From positions 40,430 to 104,429 of the forward strand of contig NZ_JOCQ01000020.1 of the NCBI RefSeq assembly GCF_000720725.1: DNA of 64,000 nt, in the 5' to 3' direction. The DNA is from Streptomyces rimosus subsp. rimosus (GTDB lineage: Bacteria; Actinomycetota; Actinomycetes; Streptomycetales; Streptomycetaceae). The notes under the pieces were generated by a model that searched no databases, was not told the DNA's origin, and saw only the letters and a list, made by a program, of their open reading frames with translations. The translations under genes and the position numbers were made by a program. Position 1 is the stretch's first letter. Every line of letters begins with the position of its first letter. Of the stretch, positions 16,919 through 25,587 are shown piece after piece.

Positions 16919-16932
16919 TGAAACTTGTTCTA
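16919..16932. promoter_or_regulatory. KstR operator (perfect consensus)
   Basis: TGAAACTTGTTCTA matches TnnAACnnGTTnnA exactly. It lies 55 bases upstream of the glycosyltransferase GTG and 227 bases upstream of the kstR-like gene on the other strand. It should control the glycosyltransferase operon and perhaps the regulator itself. Confidence 0.75.
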
Positions 16933-16986
16933 GATTAGCGCCAGCGGTTACGCTCCGGCGAAAGTCCAGCGAGAAGGGGGCCGAGA

Positions 16987-18402
16987 GTGTCCGCCGAGGC
17001 CGTCCAGGCAGCCGCGCCGCACCCCGCCGAGGCCCCCGCCGCCTCCCCGGGCCCGGACGGCGACCGCCCGCTGCGCATCGCCCTGCTGACCTACAAGGGC
17101 AACCCGTTCTGCGGCGGCCAGGGCGTCTACGTCCGCCACCTCTCGCGCGAACTGGCCCGCCTCGGCCACACCGTCGAGGTCATCGGCGCGCAGCCGTACC
17201 CCGTCCTGGACGAGGGGGCCACCTCCCCGGAGGGAACCGGCGGAGTCACCCTCACCGAACTGCCCAGCCTCGACCTCTACCGGCAGCCCGACCCGTTCCG
17301 CACGCCGAAGCGCGGCGAGTACCGGGACTGGATCGACGCCCTGGAGGTCGGCACGATGTGGACCGGCGGCTTCCCCGAGCCGCTGACCTTCTCGCTGCGC
17401 GCCCGCCGCCACCTCGCCGCCCGGCGCGGCGACTTCGACGTGGTGCACGACAACCAGACCCTCGGCTACGGGCTGCTCGGCGACCTCGGCGCGCCCCTGG
17501 TCACCACCATCCACCACCCCATCACCGTGGACCGGCAACTCGACCTGGACGCCGCCGCGGGCTGGAAGCGCCGCGCCTCGGTGCGCCGCTGGTACGGCTT
17601 CACCCGGATGCAGAAGCGCGTCGCCCGCCGCCTGCCGTCGGTGCTGACCGTCTCCGGCTCCTCCCGGCAGGAGATCGTGGACCACCTCGGCGTACGGGGC
17701 GGCCGTATCCACGTCGTGCACATCGGCGCCGACACCGACCTCTTCTCGCCCGACCCTTCGGTCCCCGAGATCCCCGGCCGCATCGTCACCACCTCCAGCG
17801 CGGACGTGCCGCTCAAGGGCCTGATCCACCTGGTCGAGGCGCTGGCCAAGGTCCGTACGGAGAACCCGGAGGCCCACCTGGTGGTCGTCGGCAAGCGGGC
17901 CGACGACGGCCCGGTGGCCGCCGCCATCGAGCGGCACGGCCTCGGCGGCGCGATCGAATTCGTCAAGGGCATCAGCGACGCCGAACTGGTCGACCTGGTC
18001 CGCGGCGCCCAGGTCGCCTGCGTACCGTCCCTGTACGAGGGCTTCTCGCTGCCCGCCGCCGAAGCCATGGCCACCGGTACGCCGCTGCTGGCCACCACCG
18101 GCGGTGCCATCCCCGAGGTGTCCGGGCCGGACGGCGAGACCTGCCTGTCCGTACCGCCCGGCGACGCGGGTGCGCTGGCCGCCGGGCTGACCCGCCTGCT
18201 GGGCGACGCCGGCCTGCGCCGCCGCCTCGGCGCCGCCGGGCGCGAACGCGTCCTCGCCCGCTTCACGTGGCGCCAGGCCGCCATCGGCACCGCCGAACGC
18301 TACCGGGAGGCCATCGCCCTCCAGGCCCCGCGCCCGCGCGCCGCCCGCTCCCGCCGCGCCGCCGCGGACGCCACCGCACCGACCCCCGCCGGCCACGCCT
18401 GA
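16987..18402 (+). CDS. Glycosyltransferase family 4
   Basis: A 471-residue GT-B retaining glycosyltransferase. The N-terminal donor/acceptor fold begins IALLTYKGNPFCGGQGVYVRH (Gly-rich loop), TTIHHPITVD follows, and the C-terminal nucleotide-sugar domain has the family E-x7-E motif in LYEGFSLPAAEAMATG. The GTG start at 16987 follows AAGGGGG. A KstR box lies just upstream and a methyltransferase and a cyclase-fold protein follow. From memory, mycobacteria place a GT4 gene and a methyltransferase (Rv0225/Rv0224c) beside a KstR-controlled aldehyde dehydrogenase. Acceptor unknown; a lipid or cell-envelope glycoconjugate is likely. Confidence 0.88.
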   Translation: MSAEAVQAAAPHPAEAPAASPGPDGDRPLRIALLTYKGNPFCGGQGVYVRHLSRELARLGHTVEVIGAQPYPVLDEGATSPEGTGGVTLTELPSLDLYRQPDPFRTPKRGEYRDWIDALEVGTMWTGGFPEPLTFSLRARRHLAARRGDFDVVHDNQTLGYGLLGDLGAPLVTTIHHPITVDRQLDLDAAAGWKRRASVRRWYGFTRMQKRVARRLPSVLTVSGSSRQEIVDHLGVRGGRIHVVHIGADTDLFSPDPSVPEIPGRIVTTSSADVPLKGLIHLVEALAKVRTENPEAHLVVVGKRADDGPVAAAIERHGLGGAIEFVKGISDAELVDLVRGAQVACVPSLYEGFSLPAAEAMATGTPLLATTGGAIPEVSGPDGETCLSVPPGDAGALAAGLTRLLGDAGLRRRLGAAGRERVLARFTWRQAAIGTAERYREAIALQAPRPRAARSRRAAADATAPTPAGHA

Positions 18403-18494
18403 TGCGGCCCGGCCGGGCACCGACCACCACCGCCATGACCCGCCGCCGTCGGCCGTAGCTGCCCGCGGACCCCCAGGACGAAAGCAGAGAGCCC

Positions 18495-19274
18495 TTGCTG
18501 ACCGTCGACTTTTCCCGATTCCCGCTGGCGCCGGGCGACCGCGTCCTCGACCTGGGCTGTGGCGCGGGCCGGCATGCCTTCGAGTGCTACCGGCGCGGCG
18601 CGCAGGTTGTGGCGCTCGACCAGAACGCCGAGGAGATCCGCGAGGTCGCCAAGTGGTTCGCCGCGATGAAGGAGGCCGGTGAGGCGCCCGCGGGCGCCAC
18701 CGCCACCGCCATGGAGGGCGACGCGCTGGCCCTGCCGTTCCCCGACGCGAGCTTCGACGTGGTGATCATCTCCGAGGTCATGGAGCACATCCACGACGAC
18801 AAGGGCGTGCTCGCCGAGATGGTGCGGGTGCTGCGGCCCGGCGGGCGGATCGCGGTGACCGTGCCGCGCTACGGCCCGGAGAAGGTCTGCTGGGCGCTCA
18901 GCGACGCATACCACGAGGTCGAGGGCGGCCACATCCGCATCTACAAGGCCGACGAACTGCTCGCCAAGATGCGCGGGGCGGGCCTGAAGCCGTACGGCAC
19001 CCACCACGCGCACGGGCTGCACAGCCCGTACTGGTGGCTCAAGTGCGCCTTCGGCGTCGACAACGACCAGGCGCTGCCGGTCAAGGCGTACCACAAGCTG
19101 CTGGTCTGGGACATCATGAAGAAGCCGCTGGCCACGAGGATGGCCGAGCGGGTGCTCAACCCGGTGATCGGCAAGAGCTTCGTCGCGTACGCCACCAAGC
19201 CGCACCTGCCGGCGGACGCCGCCGCCTCCGAGTCCGCTGCCGAAGCCGCTGCCGCCGCCGGGACCGCCAAGTGA
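18495..19274 (+). CDS. Class I SAM-dependent methyltransferase
   Basis: A 259-residue methyltransferase with SAM-binding motif I VLDLGCGAGRHAFE, acidic motif VVALDQN, motif II FDVVIISEVMEHI and LRPGGRIAVTVPR. The start is a TTG at 18495 (a CTG follows at once); GCAGAGAG precedes it and no ATG or GTG is near enough to keep motif I. The next gene overlaps by four bases (GTGA). The C-terminus is Ala/Ser-rich. It sits in the KstR-boxed glycosyltransferase operon, so it probably methylates a sugar or lipid made there; it resembles neither COQ5/UbiE nor rRNA enzymes closely enough to say more. Confidence 0.88.
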   Translation: MLTVDFSRFPLAPGDRVLDLGCGAGRHAFECYRRGAQVVALDQNAEEIREVAKWFAAMKEAGEAPAGATATAMEGDALALPFPDASFDVVIISEVMEHIHDDKGVLAEMVRVLRPGGRIAVTVPRYGPEKVCWALSDAYHEVEGGHIRIYKADELLAKMRGAGLKPYGTHHAHGLHSPYWWLKCAFGVDNDQALPVKAYHKLLVWDIMKKPLATRMAERVLNPVIGKSFVAYATKPHLPADAAASESAAEAAAAAGTAK

Positions 19275-20341
19275 CCACACCGGGACGTACGGAACGCCTG
19301 GTCCTGCCCGGAGTCCTGACCGCCGAACAAGCGGCGCGCACCGTCGCCGGCATCCTGGCGACGCAGCGCGCGGACGGCGCGATCCCCTGGTTCCGCGGCC
19401 ACCACCTCGACCCGTGGGACCACACCGAGGCCGCCATGGCCCTGGACGCGGCCGGGGAGCACGAGCGGGCCGAGGCCGCGTACGACTGGCTGGCGCGGCA
19501 CCAGAACCCGGACGGCTCCTGGTACGCGGCCTACGCCGACGGGGACGCCGCGGCGCCCACCGACCGGGGCCGGGAGACGAACTTCTGCGCGTACATCGCC
19601 GTCGGCGTCTGGCACCACTACCTGTCCACCGGCGACGACACCTTCGTGGACCGCATGTGGCCCGCCGTCTACGCGGCCGTCGAATTCGTCCTGGAGCTCC
19701 AGCAGCCCGGCGGCGAGATCGGCTGGAAGCGCGAGGACGACGGTACGCCCGTCAACGACGCGCTCCTGACCGGCTCCTCGTCCATCTACCAGGCACTGCG
19801 CTGCGCCCTCGCCCTCGCCGAACAGCGCGAGGAGCCCCAGCCCGACTGGGAACTGGCCCTCGGCCGGCTCGGCCACGCCATCCGGCACCACCCCGAGCGC
19901 TTCCTCGACAAGTCCCGCTATTCGATGGACTGGTATTACCCGGTCCTCGGCGGCGCCCTGAGCGGCACCGCCGCCAAGGAGCGCATCGCATCGGCCTGGG
20001 AGGACTTCGTCGTCCCCGGCCTCGGCGTCCGCTGCGTCCTGCCCAACCCCTGGGTCACCGGCGGTGAGAGCGCCGAACTGGCCCTCGCGCTCTGGGCGAT
20101 GGGCGAGTCGGACAGCGCCGTGCAGATCCTCAGGTGGGTCCAGCACCTGCGCGCCGAGAACGGCATGTACTGGACCGGCTACGTCTTCGACGACGACGCG
20201 GTCTGGCCCGAGGAGCAGACGTCCTGGACGGCGGGCTCGATGCTGCTCGCGGTGGCCGCGCTGGGCGGCGACGAGGCGACCACGGCCGTCTTCGGAGGCG
20301 AGCGCCTGCCGACGGGCCTGACCCCCGACTGCTGCCGCTGA
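19271..20341 (+). CDS. Prenyltransferase/terpenoid-cyclase-fold protein
   Basis: A 356-residue all-helical protein with alpha/alpha-toroid repeats (AGILATQRADGAIPWFRG, TEAAMALDAAGEHERAEAAY, WLARHQNPDGSWYAAY, SIYQALRCALALAE, SWTAGSMLLAVAALGG). No DxDD or aspartate-rich prenyl-diphosphate motif is visible, so cyclase activity is doubtful; glycoside-hydrolase-like or structural roles on the same toroid are possible. The GTG start at 19271 overlaps the methyltransferase stop as GTGA, showing tight translational coupling in a three-gene operon. There is no signal peptide, so it is cytoplasmic. Confidence 0.8.
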   Translation: MTTPGRTERLVLPGVLTAEQAARTVAGILATQRADGAIPWFRGHHLDPWDHTEAAMALDAAGEHERAEAAYDWLARHQNPDGSWYAAYADGDAAAPTDRGRETNFCAYIAVGVWHHYLSTGDDTFVDRMWPAVYAAVEFVLELQQPGGEIGWKREDDGTPVNDALLTGSSSIYQALRCALALAEQREEPQPDWELALGRLGHAIRHHPERFLDKSRYSMDWYYPVLGGALSGTAAKERIASAWEDFVVPGLGVRCVLPNPWVTGGESAELALALWAMGESDSAVQILRWVQHLRAENGMYWTGYVFDDDAVWPEEQTSWTAGSMLLAVAALGGDEATTAVFGGERLPTGLTPDCCR

Positions 20342-20383
20342 GGGACGGGGCGCACCGGCGCCCCACCCTCTCCCAGTACTCGG

Positions 20384-20713
20384 TCAGTACTCGATACGCC
20401 TGATACGAGCCGCCAAGGCATGCCCCAACACCAGGTACACCAGCGCCGGTAGCCCGTAATTCAACAGCGTCCGCAGCCACTCCGCGTCGAAGGTGAAGAG
20501 GTTGTAGGACCAGCCCGCCAGCCACCGCGCCGCGCCCTGGACGAAATGCACCAGGTCGTTGGCGCGGTTCGCGTCGAGCAGGTACATCAGGATCCACAGA
20601 CCGAGGATCACGGCCGTGAGATCGGCGACGACGGTGACGGCCCGGGCCGCGTGACTGCTTCCGTAGCGGTGTCTCTTCGCCATGCGGACCGGGTTGCCGC
20701 GTAAGCGCGCCAT
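20384..20713 (-). CDS. Small membrane protein with TTA codon
   Basis: A 109-residue hypothetical with two hydrophobic segments (VVADLTAVILGLWILMYLL and LLNYGLPALVYLVLGHALA) flanking an amphipathic region, and a basic N- and C-terminus. The ATG at 20713 has GGGAG upstream. Codon 4 is then TTA (20704-20702), so expression would depend on the bldA tRNA. If translation instead starts at the internal ATG at 20683 (MAKRHRYG) the TTA falls outside. Convergent with the cyclase-fold gene. Function unknown. Confidence 0.7.
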   Translation of the reverse strand: MARLRGNPVRMAKRHRYGSSHAARAVTVVADLTAVILGLWILMYLLDANRANDLVHFVQGAARWLAGWSYNLFTFDAEWLRTLLNYGLPALVYLVLGHALAARIRRIEY

Positions 20714-20792
20714 AAACAACTCCCGTGTCACGGCGCCCCGTTCGCCGGTACCCCGACGGACGGGCCGCCCGCCCGCGCATTACTGTTCGACC

Positions 20793-21596
20793 ATGACGAT
20801 CACCATGACCGGATCGCTCGACCACGAGCGCTACTGCGCCGAGATACTCGCCCAGACCGACCTGCTCCGGCAGACCGCCCGCGACGCCGACCTCAAGGCG
20901 GCCGTACCGACCTGTCCCGACTGGACCCTGGAAGACCTCCTGCGCCACGTCGGCGGCGCGCACCGCTGGGTGGACACGACCGTACGGACGCGGGCCAACG
21001 AGATGGTGCCGTTCGACGCGGTCCCGAACCACAAGGGCCCCGAGGACGGCGACCCGGAGGCCCTGGACGCCTGGCTGGCGGACGGCGCGCGGCGCGTCGT
21101 CGAGGCGCTGCGCGAGGCGGGCCCCGACACCCTGCTCTGGGCCTGGGCACCGGACCAGCCGGCCGTCTTCTGGTCCCGGCGGATGACCCACGAGACCGCC
21201 GTCCACCGGGCGGACGCGGCGGCGGCCACGGGCGCCGACTTCACCCTCGACCCGGAGGTGGCCGCCGACACGATGGAAGAGTGGACGCAACTGGTCTGCC
21301 TGGCCCCGGTCCTCAAGCCCGACCACCCGGCCGCCGGCCTTCTCGGCACCGGCCGCACCCTCCGGCTCCACGCCACCGACGCCCCGCCCGGCGCTCCCGC
21401 CGACTGGCTCCTCGACTACACCGGCAACACGGCCACCTACCGCCACACCCCCGAAGAAGCCACCACCACCCTCCAGGGCCCCCTCACCGACCTCCTCCGC
21501 GTCTACTACCGCCGCCTGCCGGTGGACACACCGGGCGTGGAGGTCATCGGCGACCGGGCGTTCCTGGAGGAGTGGCTGGAGGCGGCGAAGCTCTGA
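20793..21596 (+). CDS. TIGR03083/maleylpyruvate-isomerase-fold protein
   Basis: A 267-residue protein of the DinB-like/mycothiol-dependent maleylpyruvate isomerase superfamily. The N-terminal four-helix bundle has the signature VPTCPDWTLEDLLRHVGGAHRW, then MTHETAVHRADA with a His candidate metal ligand. A C-terminal domain with WLLDYTGNTATY and LQGPLTDLLRVYYRR is the MDMPI C-terminal, sterol-carrier-like fold. The ATG at 20793 aligns with the conserved start. These proteins may use mycothiol; no substrate can be assigned. It is followed by a bidirectional terminator. Confidence 0.82.
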   Translation: MTITMTGSLDHERYCAEILAQTDLLRQTARDADLKAAVPTCPDWTLEDLLRHVGGAHRWVDTTVRTRANEMVPFDAVPNHKGPEDGDPEALDAWLADGARRVVEALREAGPDTLLWAWAPDQPAVFWSRRMTHETAVHRADAAAATGADFTLDPEVAADTMEEWTQLVCLAPVLKPDHPAAGLLGTGRTLRLHATDAPPGAPADWLLDYTGNTATYRHTPEEATTTLQGPLTDLLRVYYRRLPVDTPGVEVIGDRAFLEEWLEAAKL

Positions 21597-21620
21597 CGGG
21601 GCGGGCCGCGGCGCCCTATC

Positions 21621-21647
21621 GGTTGAGGCCCCAGGCGGGCCTCAACC
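21621..21647. terminator. Bidirectional terminator hairpin
   Basis: A perfect 11-base stem (GGTTGAGGCCC at 21621-21631, GGGCCTCAACC at 21637-21647) with loop CAGGC lies between convergent genes; its right arm includes the stop codon of the LLM oxidoreductase (21644-21642). Confidence 0.8.
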
Positions 21648-22652
21648 ATTCACCTCCGCCACCACCCGCAGCGTCTCCACATCCGGCGCCGTGACCAGGA
21701 GATCCGTCACCGGCCCCGCGCGCCAGGCTGCCAGTCGGTCGGCTATGCGGGCGCGTGGGCCGATCAGGGAGATCTCGTCGGCGAAGGTGTCGGGGACGGC
21801 TTGGACGGCCTTGTCGCGGTGGCCTTTGAGGAAGAGGTCCTGGATGCGGTGGGCCGCTTCGGGGTGGCCCAGGCGGGACATCAGGGCGGCGTGGAAGTTG
21901 CGGGAGGCGTGGCCCATGCCGCCGATGTAGAAGGCGAGCATGGCCTTGACCGGGAGCAGGCCCTCGGCCACGTCGTCGCAGAGCTGGGCGCGGGCCATCG
22001 GGGCGATCAGGAAGCCTTCGGGGGCGTCGGCGAGGGACGCCTCGTACACATCGGTGCGGTACGGGGACCAGTACAGCGGGAGCCAGCCGTCGGCGATGCG
22101 GGTGGTCTGGGCGATGTTCTTGGGGCCTTCGGCGCCGAGGAGGACGGGGAGGTCCGGGCGGCGGGGGTGGGTGATGGGCTTGAGGGGCTTGCCGAGGCCG
22201 GTGCTGTCCGGGCCGCGGTAGGGGAGCGGGTGGAAGCGGCCGTCGAGCGTCACCGGGGCCTCGCGGCGCAGCACTTGGCGGACGATGTCCACGTACTCGC
22301 GGGTGGCGGTGAGCGGGCTCGCGGGGAAGGGGCGGCCGTACCACCCTTCCACCACCTGCGGCCCGGACAGGCCGAGTCCGAGCAGCATCCGGCCGCCGGA
22401 GAGGTGGTCGAGGGTGAGGGCCTGCATCGCGGTGGCGGTGGGGGTGCGGGCGGCCATCTGGGCGACCGCCGTGCCCAGTTCGATACGGGACGTATGGGCG
22501 GCGATCCAGGTGAGCGTGGTGAACGCGTCCGAGCCCCAGGCCTCGGAGGTCCATACGGAGCTGTATCCCAGCCGCTCGGCCTCCTGGGCGAGTTCGAGGT
22601 GCCGGGGGTCGGGGCCGCGGCCCCAGTAGCCGAGTGCCAGGCCGAGTCGCAT
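21642..22652 (-). CDS. LLM-class (F420-dependent-type) oxidoreductase
   Basis: A 336-residue luciferase-like TIM-barrel flavin/F420 oxidoreductase: MRLGLALGYWGRGPD start, SVWTSEAWGSDAFTTLTW, TSRIELGTAV, LDHLSGGRMLLGLGLSGPQVVEGWYG (family signature) and PVLLGAEGPKNI. Close to the actinobacterial F420-dependent dehydrogenases, but the sequence alone cannot exclude FMN. The ATG at 22652 is the first Met before the barrel strand; the upstream region holds no other gene. Monocistronic, ended by the terminator at 21621. Confidence 0.9.
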   Translation of the reverse strand: MRLGLALGYWGRGPDPRHLELAQEAERLGYSSVWTSEAWGSDAFTTLTWIAAHTSRIELGTAVAQMAARTPTATAMQALTLDHLSGGRMLLGLGLSGPQVVEGWYGRPFPASPLTATREYVDIVRQVLRREAPVTLDGRFHPLPYRGPDSTGLGKPLKPITHPRRPDLPVLLGAEGPKNIAQTTRIADGWLPLYWSPYRTDVYEASLADAPEGFLIAPMARAQLCDDVAEGLLPVKAMLAFYIGGMGHASRNFHAALMSRLGHPEAAHRIQDLFLKGHRDKAVQAVPDTFADEISLIGPRARIADRLAAWRAGPVTDLLVTAPDVETLRVVAEVNG

Positions 22653-22770
22653 GGGTGGGCCTCCGGTACGTCGGGCCGGTGTGCCGCCGGCGGGGGACGG
22701 CTGCTGACAGAGCGTCAGGTGTGGGCGCAGCGTAGGAGGCGGGGGAGGGGAAGGGAAGGGCGGCGGTACG

Positions 22771-22809
22771 GCGACGGCCCCTCGCCCGGGGTGGGCGAGG
22801 GGCCGTCGC
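22771..22809. terminator. Strong intrinsic-type terminator
   Basis: A perfect 17-base inverted repeat (22771-22787 with 22793-22809) around loop GGGGT lies just after the stop of the membrane protein gene ending at 22834 and before the upstream region of the LLM gene. There is no long T-run, as is usual in Streptomyces. Confidence 0.85.
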
Positions 22810-22833
22810 GCGGTGCGTCGCGGGCCGGGCGTG

Positions 22834-23697
22834 TCAGCCGCGCTGGATACCGGTCGTGTCCTGGAGGACGCCGCGGCGCCCGTCCTGCGTCTGCGCGACG
22901 AGCGCCTGGCCGCGCTGGTCCACGGCCAGGTACCACGTGCCGGGCGCCAGCTCGGCGATCGGCGTCGGCGCGCCGTCCTCGCCGTACAGCGGGCGCGCGA
23001 CCGGCACCGCGAACCAGAACGGCGCGAAGTCCGCCGCGGGCGCCGGCTGCTGCGCGGCGGCCGGGGAGGGCTGCTGGCCGCCGTACGACTGCGGGCCCGG
23101 CTGGCCCTGGGCCGGCTGGCCCTGGCCGGGCTGCTGCGCGCCCGGGTAGCCGTACCCGCCCTGCCCCGGCTGCTGCTGGTGGGCGCCGGGGTAGCCGTAC
23201 CCCTGGCCTGGTGCCGCGCCGCCCGGCGCGCCGTACGGGGACGGGGTCTGCGGCCGCGGGGCCGGGATGAGACCGGCCTTCAGGGCGGGCACCAGCGGCG
23301 TGGCCACCGCGGCGCCGGCCAGCACCAGCGCGGCGATCAGGCCGAGGATCAGCCCGGCGCCCGCGCCGCCGCTGTTGACGATCGTCCAGAAGGCGAACCA
23401 GGCGACGAACACGGTCCACGCGACGCCGAACTGGCCCAGGTCGATACCGGCGACCTTCAGGGGCCGCGGCAGGGCCCGCGCCACGACGATCAGGGCGGCC
23501 GCGATGATGCCGGCCAGGTACATGCCCATCAGCAGGGGCAGCGCGTCCCAGGCGTTCGTGGAGGTGATCTGCGGGCAGAAGCTGCCGGTGCAGTCGGAGC
23601 CGTCGTACGAGCTGATGCTGAGGAACGAGGCGATGAACAGCAACACCGCTGCTCCGATCACCACGCCGTCGCCTCTAGTGAGGGAGCGGATGTTCAC
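22834..23697 (-). CDS. DUF5336-like membrane protein with Pro/Gly/Gln-rich tail
   Basis: A 287-residue protein with four hydrophobic helices in the first 140 residues (VVIGAAVLLFIASFLSI, ALPLLMGMYLAGIIAAAL, VAWTVFVAWFAFWTIV and LILGLIAALVLAGAAVA) and a Cys pair in DCTGSFC between helices 1 and 2. A low-complexity region of GYGYPGA/QQPGQGQP repeats follows, then a folded C-terminal segment (GTWYLAVDQRGQALVAQT, RGVLQDTTGIQRG). The layout resembles actinobacterial DUF5336 proteins. The ATG at 23697 is the only start before helix 1. Role unknown; the terminator at 22771 follows. Confidence 0.78.
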   Translation of the reverse strand: MNIRSLTRGDGVVIGAAVLLFIASFLSISSYDGSDCTGSFCPQITSTNAWDALPLLMGMYLAGIIAAALIVVARALPRPLKVAGIDLGQFGVAWTVFVAWFAFWTIVNSGGAGAGLILGLIAALVLAGAAVATPLVPALKAGLIPAPRPQTPSPYGAPGGAAPGQGYGYPGAHQQQPGQGGYGYPGAQQPGQGQPAQGQPGPQSYGGQQPSPAAAQQPAPAADFAPFWFAVPVARPLYGEDGAPTPIAELAPGTWYLAVDQRGQALVAQTQDGRRGVLQDTTGIQRG

Positions 23698-23827
23698 GTA
23701 AGGGTCCTTTGTCGGTTCCGGTGTCTGTCTTCGCTGTCGCAGCCATATGCGCTGGTGGGCGCGTGGCGAGGCACGGGGTGGCCCCCCATCGTAAGGGGGA
23801 ACCTACCGCCGGATCCTGTGGGCCGTC

Positions 23828-23934
23828 TTGTCGGTATCGGTCAGGTATCGAGTCGGTATCAGTACCGTTCGCCGGTACGTATCGGCGGCGGCTGCTCGGT
23901 ATCCGTACCGGCCGACACCCGGTATCGGCACCGT
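23828..23934. repeat. Cluster of GGTATC hexamers
   Basis: GGTATC occurs at 23833, 23844, 23855, 23898 and 23921, the first three exactly 11 bases apart, with GTACC complements interspersed. It fills the gap between the amidase stop (23938) and the DUF5336-like start (23697), so it may be a binding array for that promoter; otherwise nothing else was recognised here. Confidence 0.4.
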
Positions 23935-23937
23935 CCG

Positions 23938-24915
23938 CTACTCGGTCAGGAAGCCCGTAATGCCCTCGGCGATCCCGCGGGCCGCCTTTTCCCGCCATTG
24001 CGGGTCGGTCAATTGCGCCGCGTCCTTCGCGTCGCGCATATTGCCGCACTCCAGGAACACCTTGGGAATGCCGGAGAGGTTGAGGCCGCCGAGGTCGGAC
24101 CGTACGACGAGCCCGGTGCCGCCGCCCAGGTAATTGGCCGGGGCGCTCCCGGTCGCCGCCACGAACCGGCCCGCCAGGTGCTCGCCGAGCCGCCGCGACG
24201 GCCCGACGATGGCGGAGGTGTCCGCGGCGCCCGCGGTGACCCGGGCGGGCAGGATCACATGGAAGCCCCGGTTGCCCGCGCCCGCGCCGTCGGCGTGCAC
24301 GGACACCGCCGCGTCGGCGTTCGCCTCGTTCCCGGCGCGGGCGCGCTCGTCCACGCACGGCCCGTACGGCCGGTCGCCGTCCTGGGTGAAGACCACCTTC
24401 GCGCCCTCGGCCTGGAGGAGCGTGCGGGCGCGCCGCGCTACGTCGAGCGTGAAGGACGCCTCGGCGTAGCCGTCGTCGGTGGACGTGCCGGTGGTGTCGC
24501 ACTCCTTGCGCCCGTTGCCGACGTCCACCTGGCGCGCGATCTCGCGGGTGTGGTCGCGGTTGCGGGGGTTGTGGCCGGGGTCGAGGAGGACGGTTTTGCC
24601 CTTGAGCCGGGTGCCGGTGTGGCCGCCCGGCCCGGGCCGGTCTCCCTTGCCGTCCGGGTCGTCCGGGGTGGCCCGGCCCCCGTCGTTCCCGCCGCTGCGG
24701 CCACCCGAAGCACCCGTACCGCCCTTGCCGGGCGTGCCGCTCGGTGCCGCCGGGCTCGCCGCGGGCAGCGCCTTCGGCGGCCGGTCACCGCCGTGCCCGC
24801 TCGTGGACCGCCAGATCAGCCAGCCCGCGGCGCAGGCGGCCAGCAGCGCGGCCAGGACGACGACGAGGGTGCCGCCGAAGCGGCGGCGCGGGGGGAATGT
24901 ACTGCCGTTCGACAC
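23938..24915 (-). CDS. N-acetylmuramoyl-L-alanine amidase (Amidase_3), membrane-anchored
   Basis: Zinc amidase cutting the bond between MurNAc and L-Ala of peptidoglycan, 325 residues. An N-terminal membrane anchor (GGTLVVVLAALLAACAAGWLI) is followed by a Gly/Pro/Asp-rich linker (about 40-100) and the catalytic domain KTVLLDPGH (His ligand), YAEASFTLDVA (Glu ligand), AVSVHADGAG (His ligand) and the catalytic Glu in KVFLECGNMRD. It acts outside the cytoplasmic membrane in wall remodelling. ATG at 24915; it is 21 bases downstream of the methyltransferase gene and could be co-transcribed with it. Confidence 0.92.
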   Translation of the reverse strand: MSNGSTFPPRRRFGGTLVVVLAALLAACAAGWLIWRSTSGHGGDRPPKALPAASPAAPSGTPGKGGTGASGGRSGGNDGGRATPDDPDGKGDRPGPGGHTGTRLKGKTVLLDPGHNPRNRDHTREIARQVDVGNGRKECDTTGTSTDDGYAEASFTLDVARRARTLLQAEGAKVVFTQDGDRPYGPCVDERARAGNEANADAAVSVHADGAGAGNRGFHVILPARVTAGAADTSAIVGPSRRLGEHLAGRFVAATGSAPANYLGGGTGLVVRSDLGGLNLSGIPKVFLECGNMRDAKDAAQLTDPQWREKAARGIAEGITGFLTE

Positions 24916-24936
24916 ATCGCGATCGTAGTGGTGCGG

Positions 24937-25587
24937 TCAGCAGCCTTCACCGGTGCGACGCAGCACGTGCAGCGATCCGTGTGCCGACATTTCGGTGAAC
25001 GCACCGGATTCCAGGGCGCGCCGGTAGACGCGGTACGGGGCCTGTCCGCCGTCCGCCGGGTCGGCGAAGACATCGTGGATGACCAGCAGTCCACCGGGTG
25101 CGACGTGCGGCGCCCAGCCCTCGTAGTCGGCGGTGGCGTGCTCGTCGGTGTGCCCGCCGTCGATGAAGACCAGCCCGACCGGCGCGTTCCACAGCGCGGC
25201 GATCCGCGGCGAGCGCCCCACCAGCGCGATGACGTGGTCCTCCAGCCCCGCCGCGTGCAGCGTGCGGCGGAAGGCGGGCAGCGTGTCCATCAGCCCGACC
25301 TCGGGATCGACCACGGACGGGTCGTGGTACTCCCAGCCCGGCTGCTGCTCCTCGCTGCCGCGGTGGTGGTCGACGGTGACGGCCTGTACCCCCGCGGCCC
25401 GCGCCGCGTCCGCGAGCAGGATCGTGGAACGGCCGCAATACGTCCCGATCTCCACCAGCGGCAGCCCCAGCGCGGCCGCTTCCGATGCGGCCTCGTAAAG
25501 CGCCAGCCCTTCGTCGAGCGGCATGAAGCCCTTTGCCGTCTCGAAAGCGGCGAGTATCTCCGGCTTGGGAGCGTTCGCGGCGGCCAT
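24937..25587 (-). CDS. Class I SAM-dependent methyltransferase
   Basis: A 216-residue O-methyltransferase-type fold: LPLVEIGTYCGRSTILLA (motif I), QAVTVDHHRGSE (acidic motif), PVGLVFIDGGHTDEHATADYEGW and GGLLVIHDVFADPADGG. The DGGHT and HDVF motifs are those of Methyltransf_24 proteins. The ATG at 25587 has AGGAGGAA just upstream, so the longer reading from 25674 is rejected. Substrate unknown. It precedes the amidase by 21 bases on the same strand. Confidence 0.88.
   Translation of the reverse strand: MAAANAPKPEILAAFETAKGFMPLDEGLALYEAASEAAALGLPLVEIGTYCGRSTILLADAARAAGVQAVTVDHHRGSEEQQPGWEYHDPSVVDPEVGLMDTLPAFRRTLHAAGLEDHVIALVGRSPRIAALWNAPVGLVFIDGGHTDEHATADYEGWAPHVAPGGLLVIHDVFADPADGGQAPYRVYRRALESGAFTEMSAHGSLHVLRRTGEGC

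Noticed and set aside
23828..23934. GGTATC clusters considered as a replication origin or integration site
   Set aside because: Only five imperfectly spaced hexamers, no DnaA boxes, no tRNA or integrase nearby.
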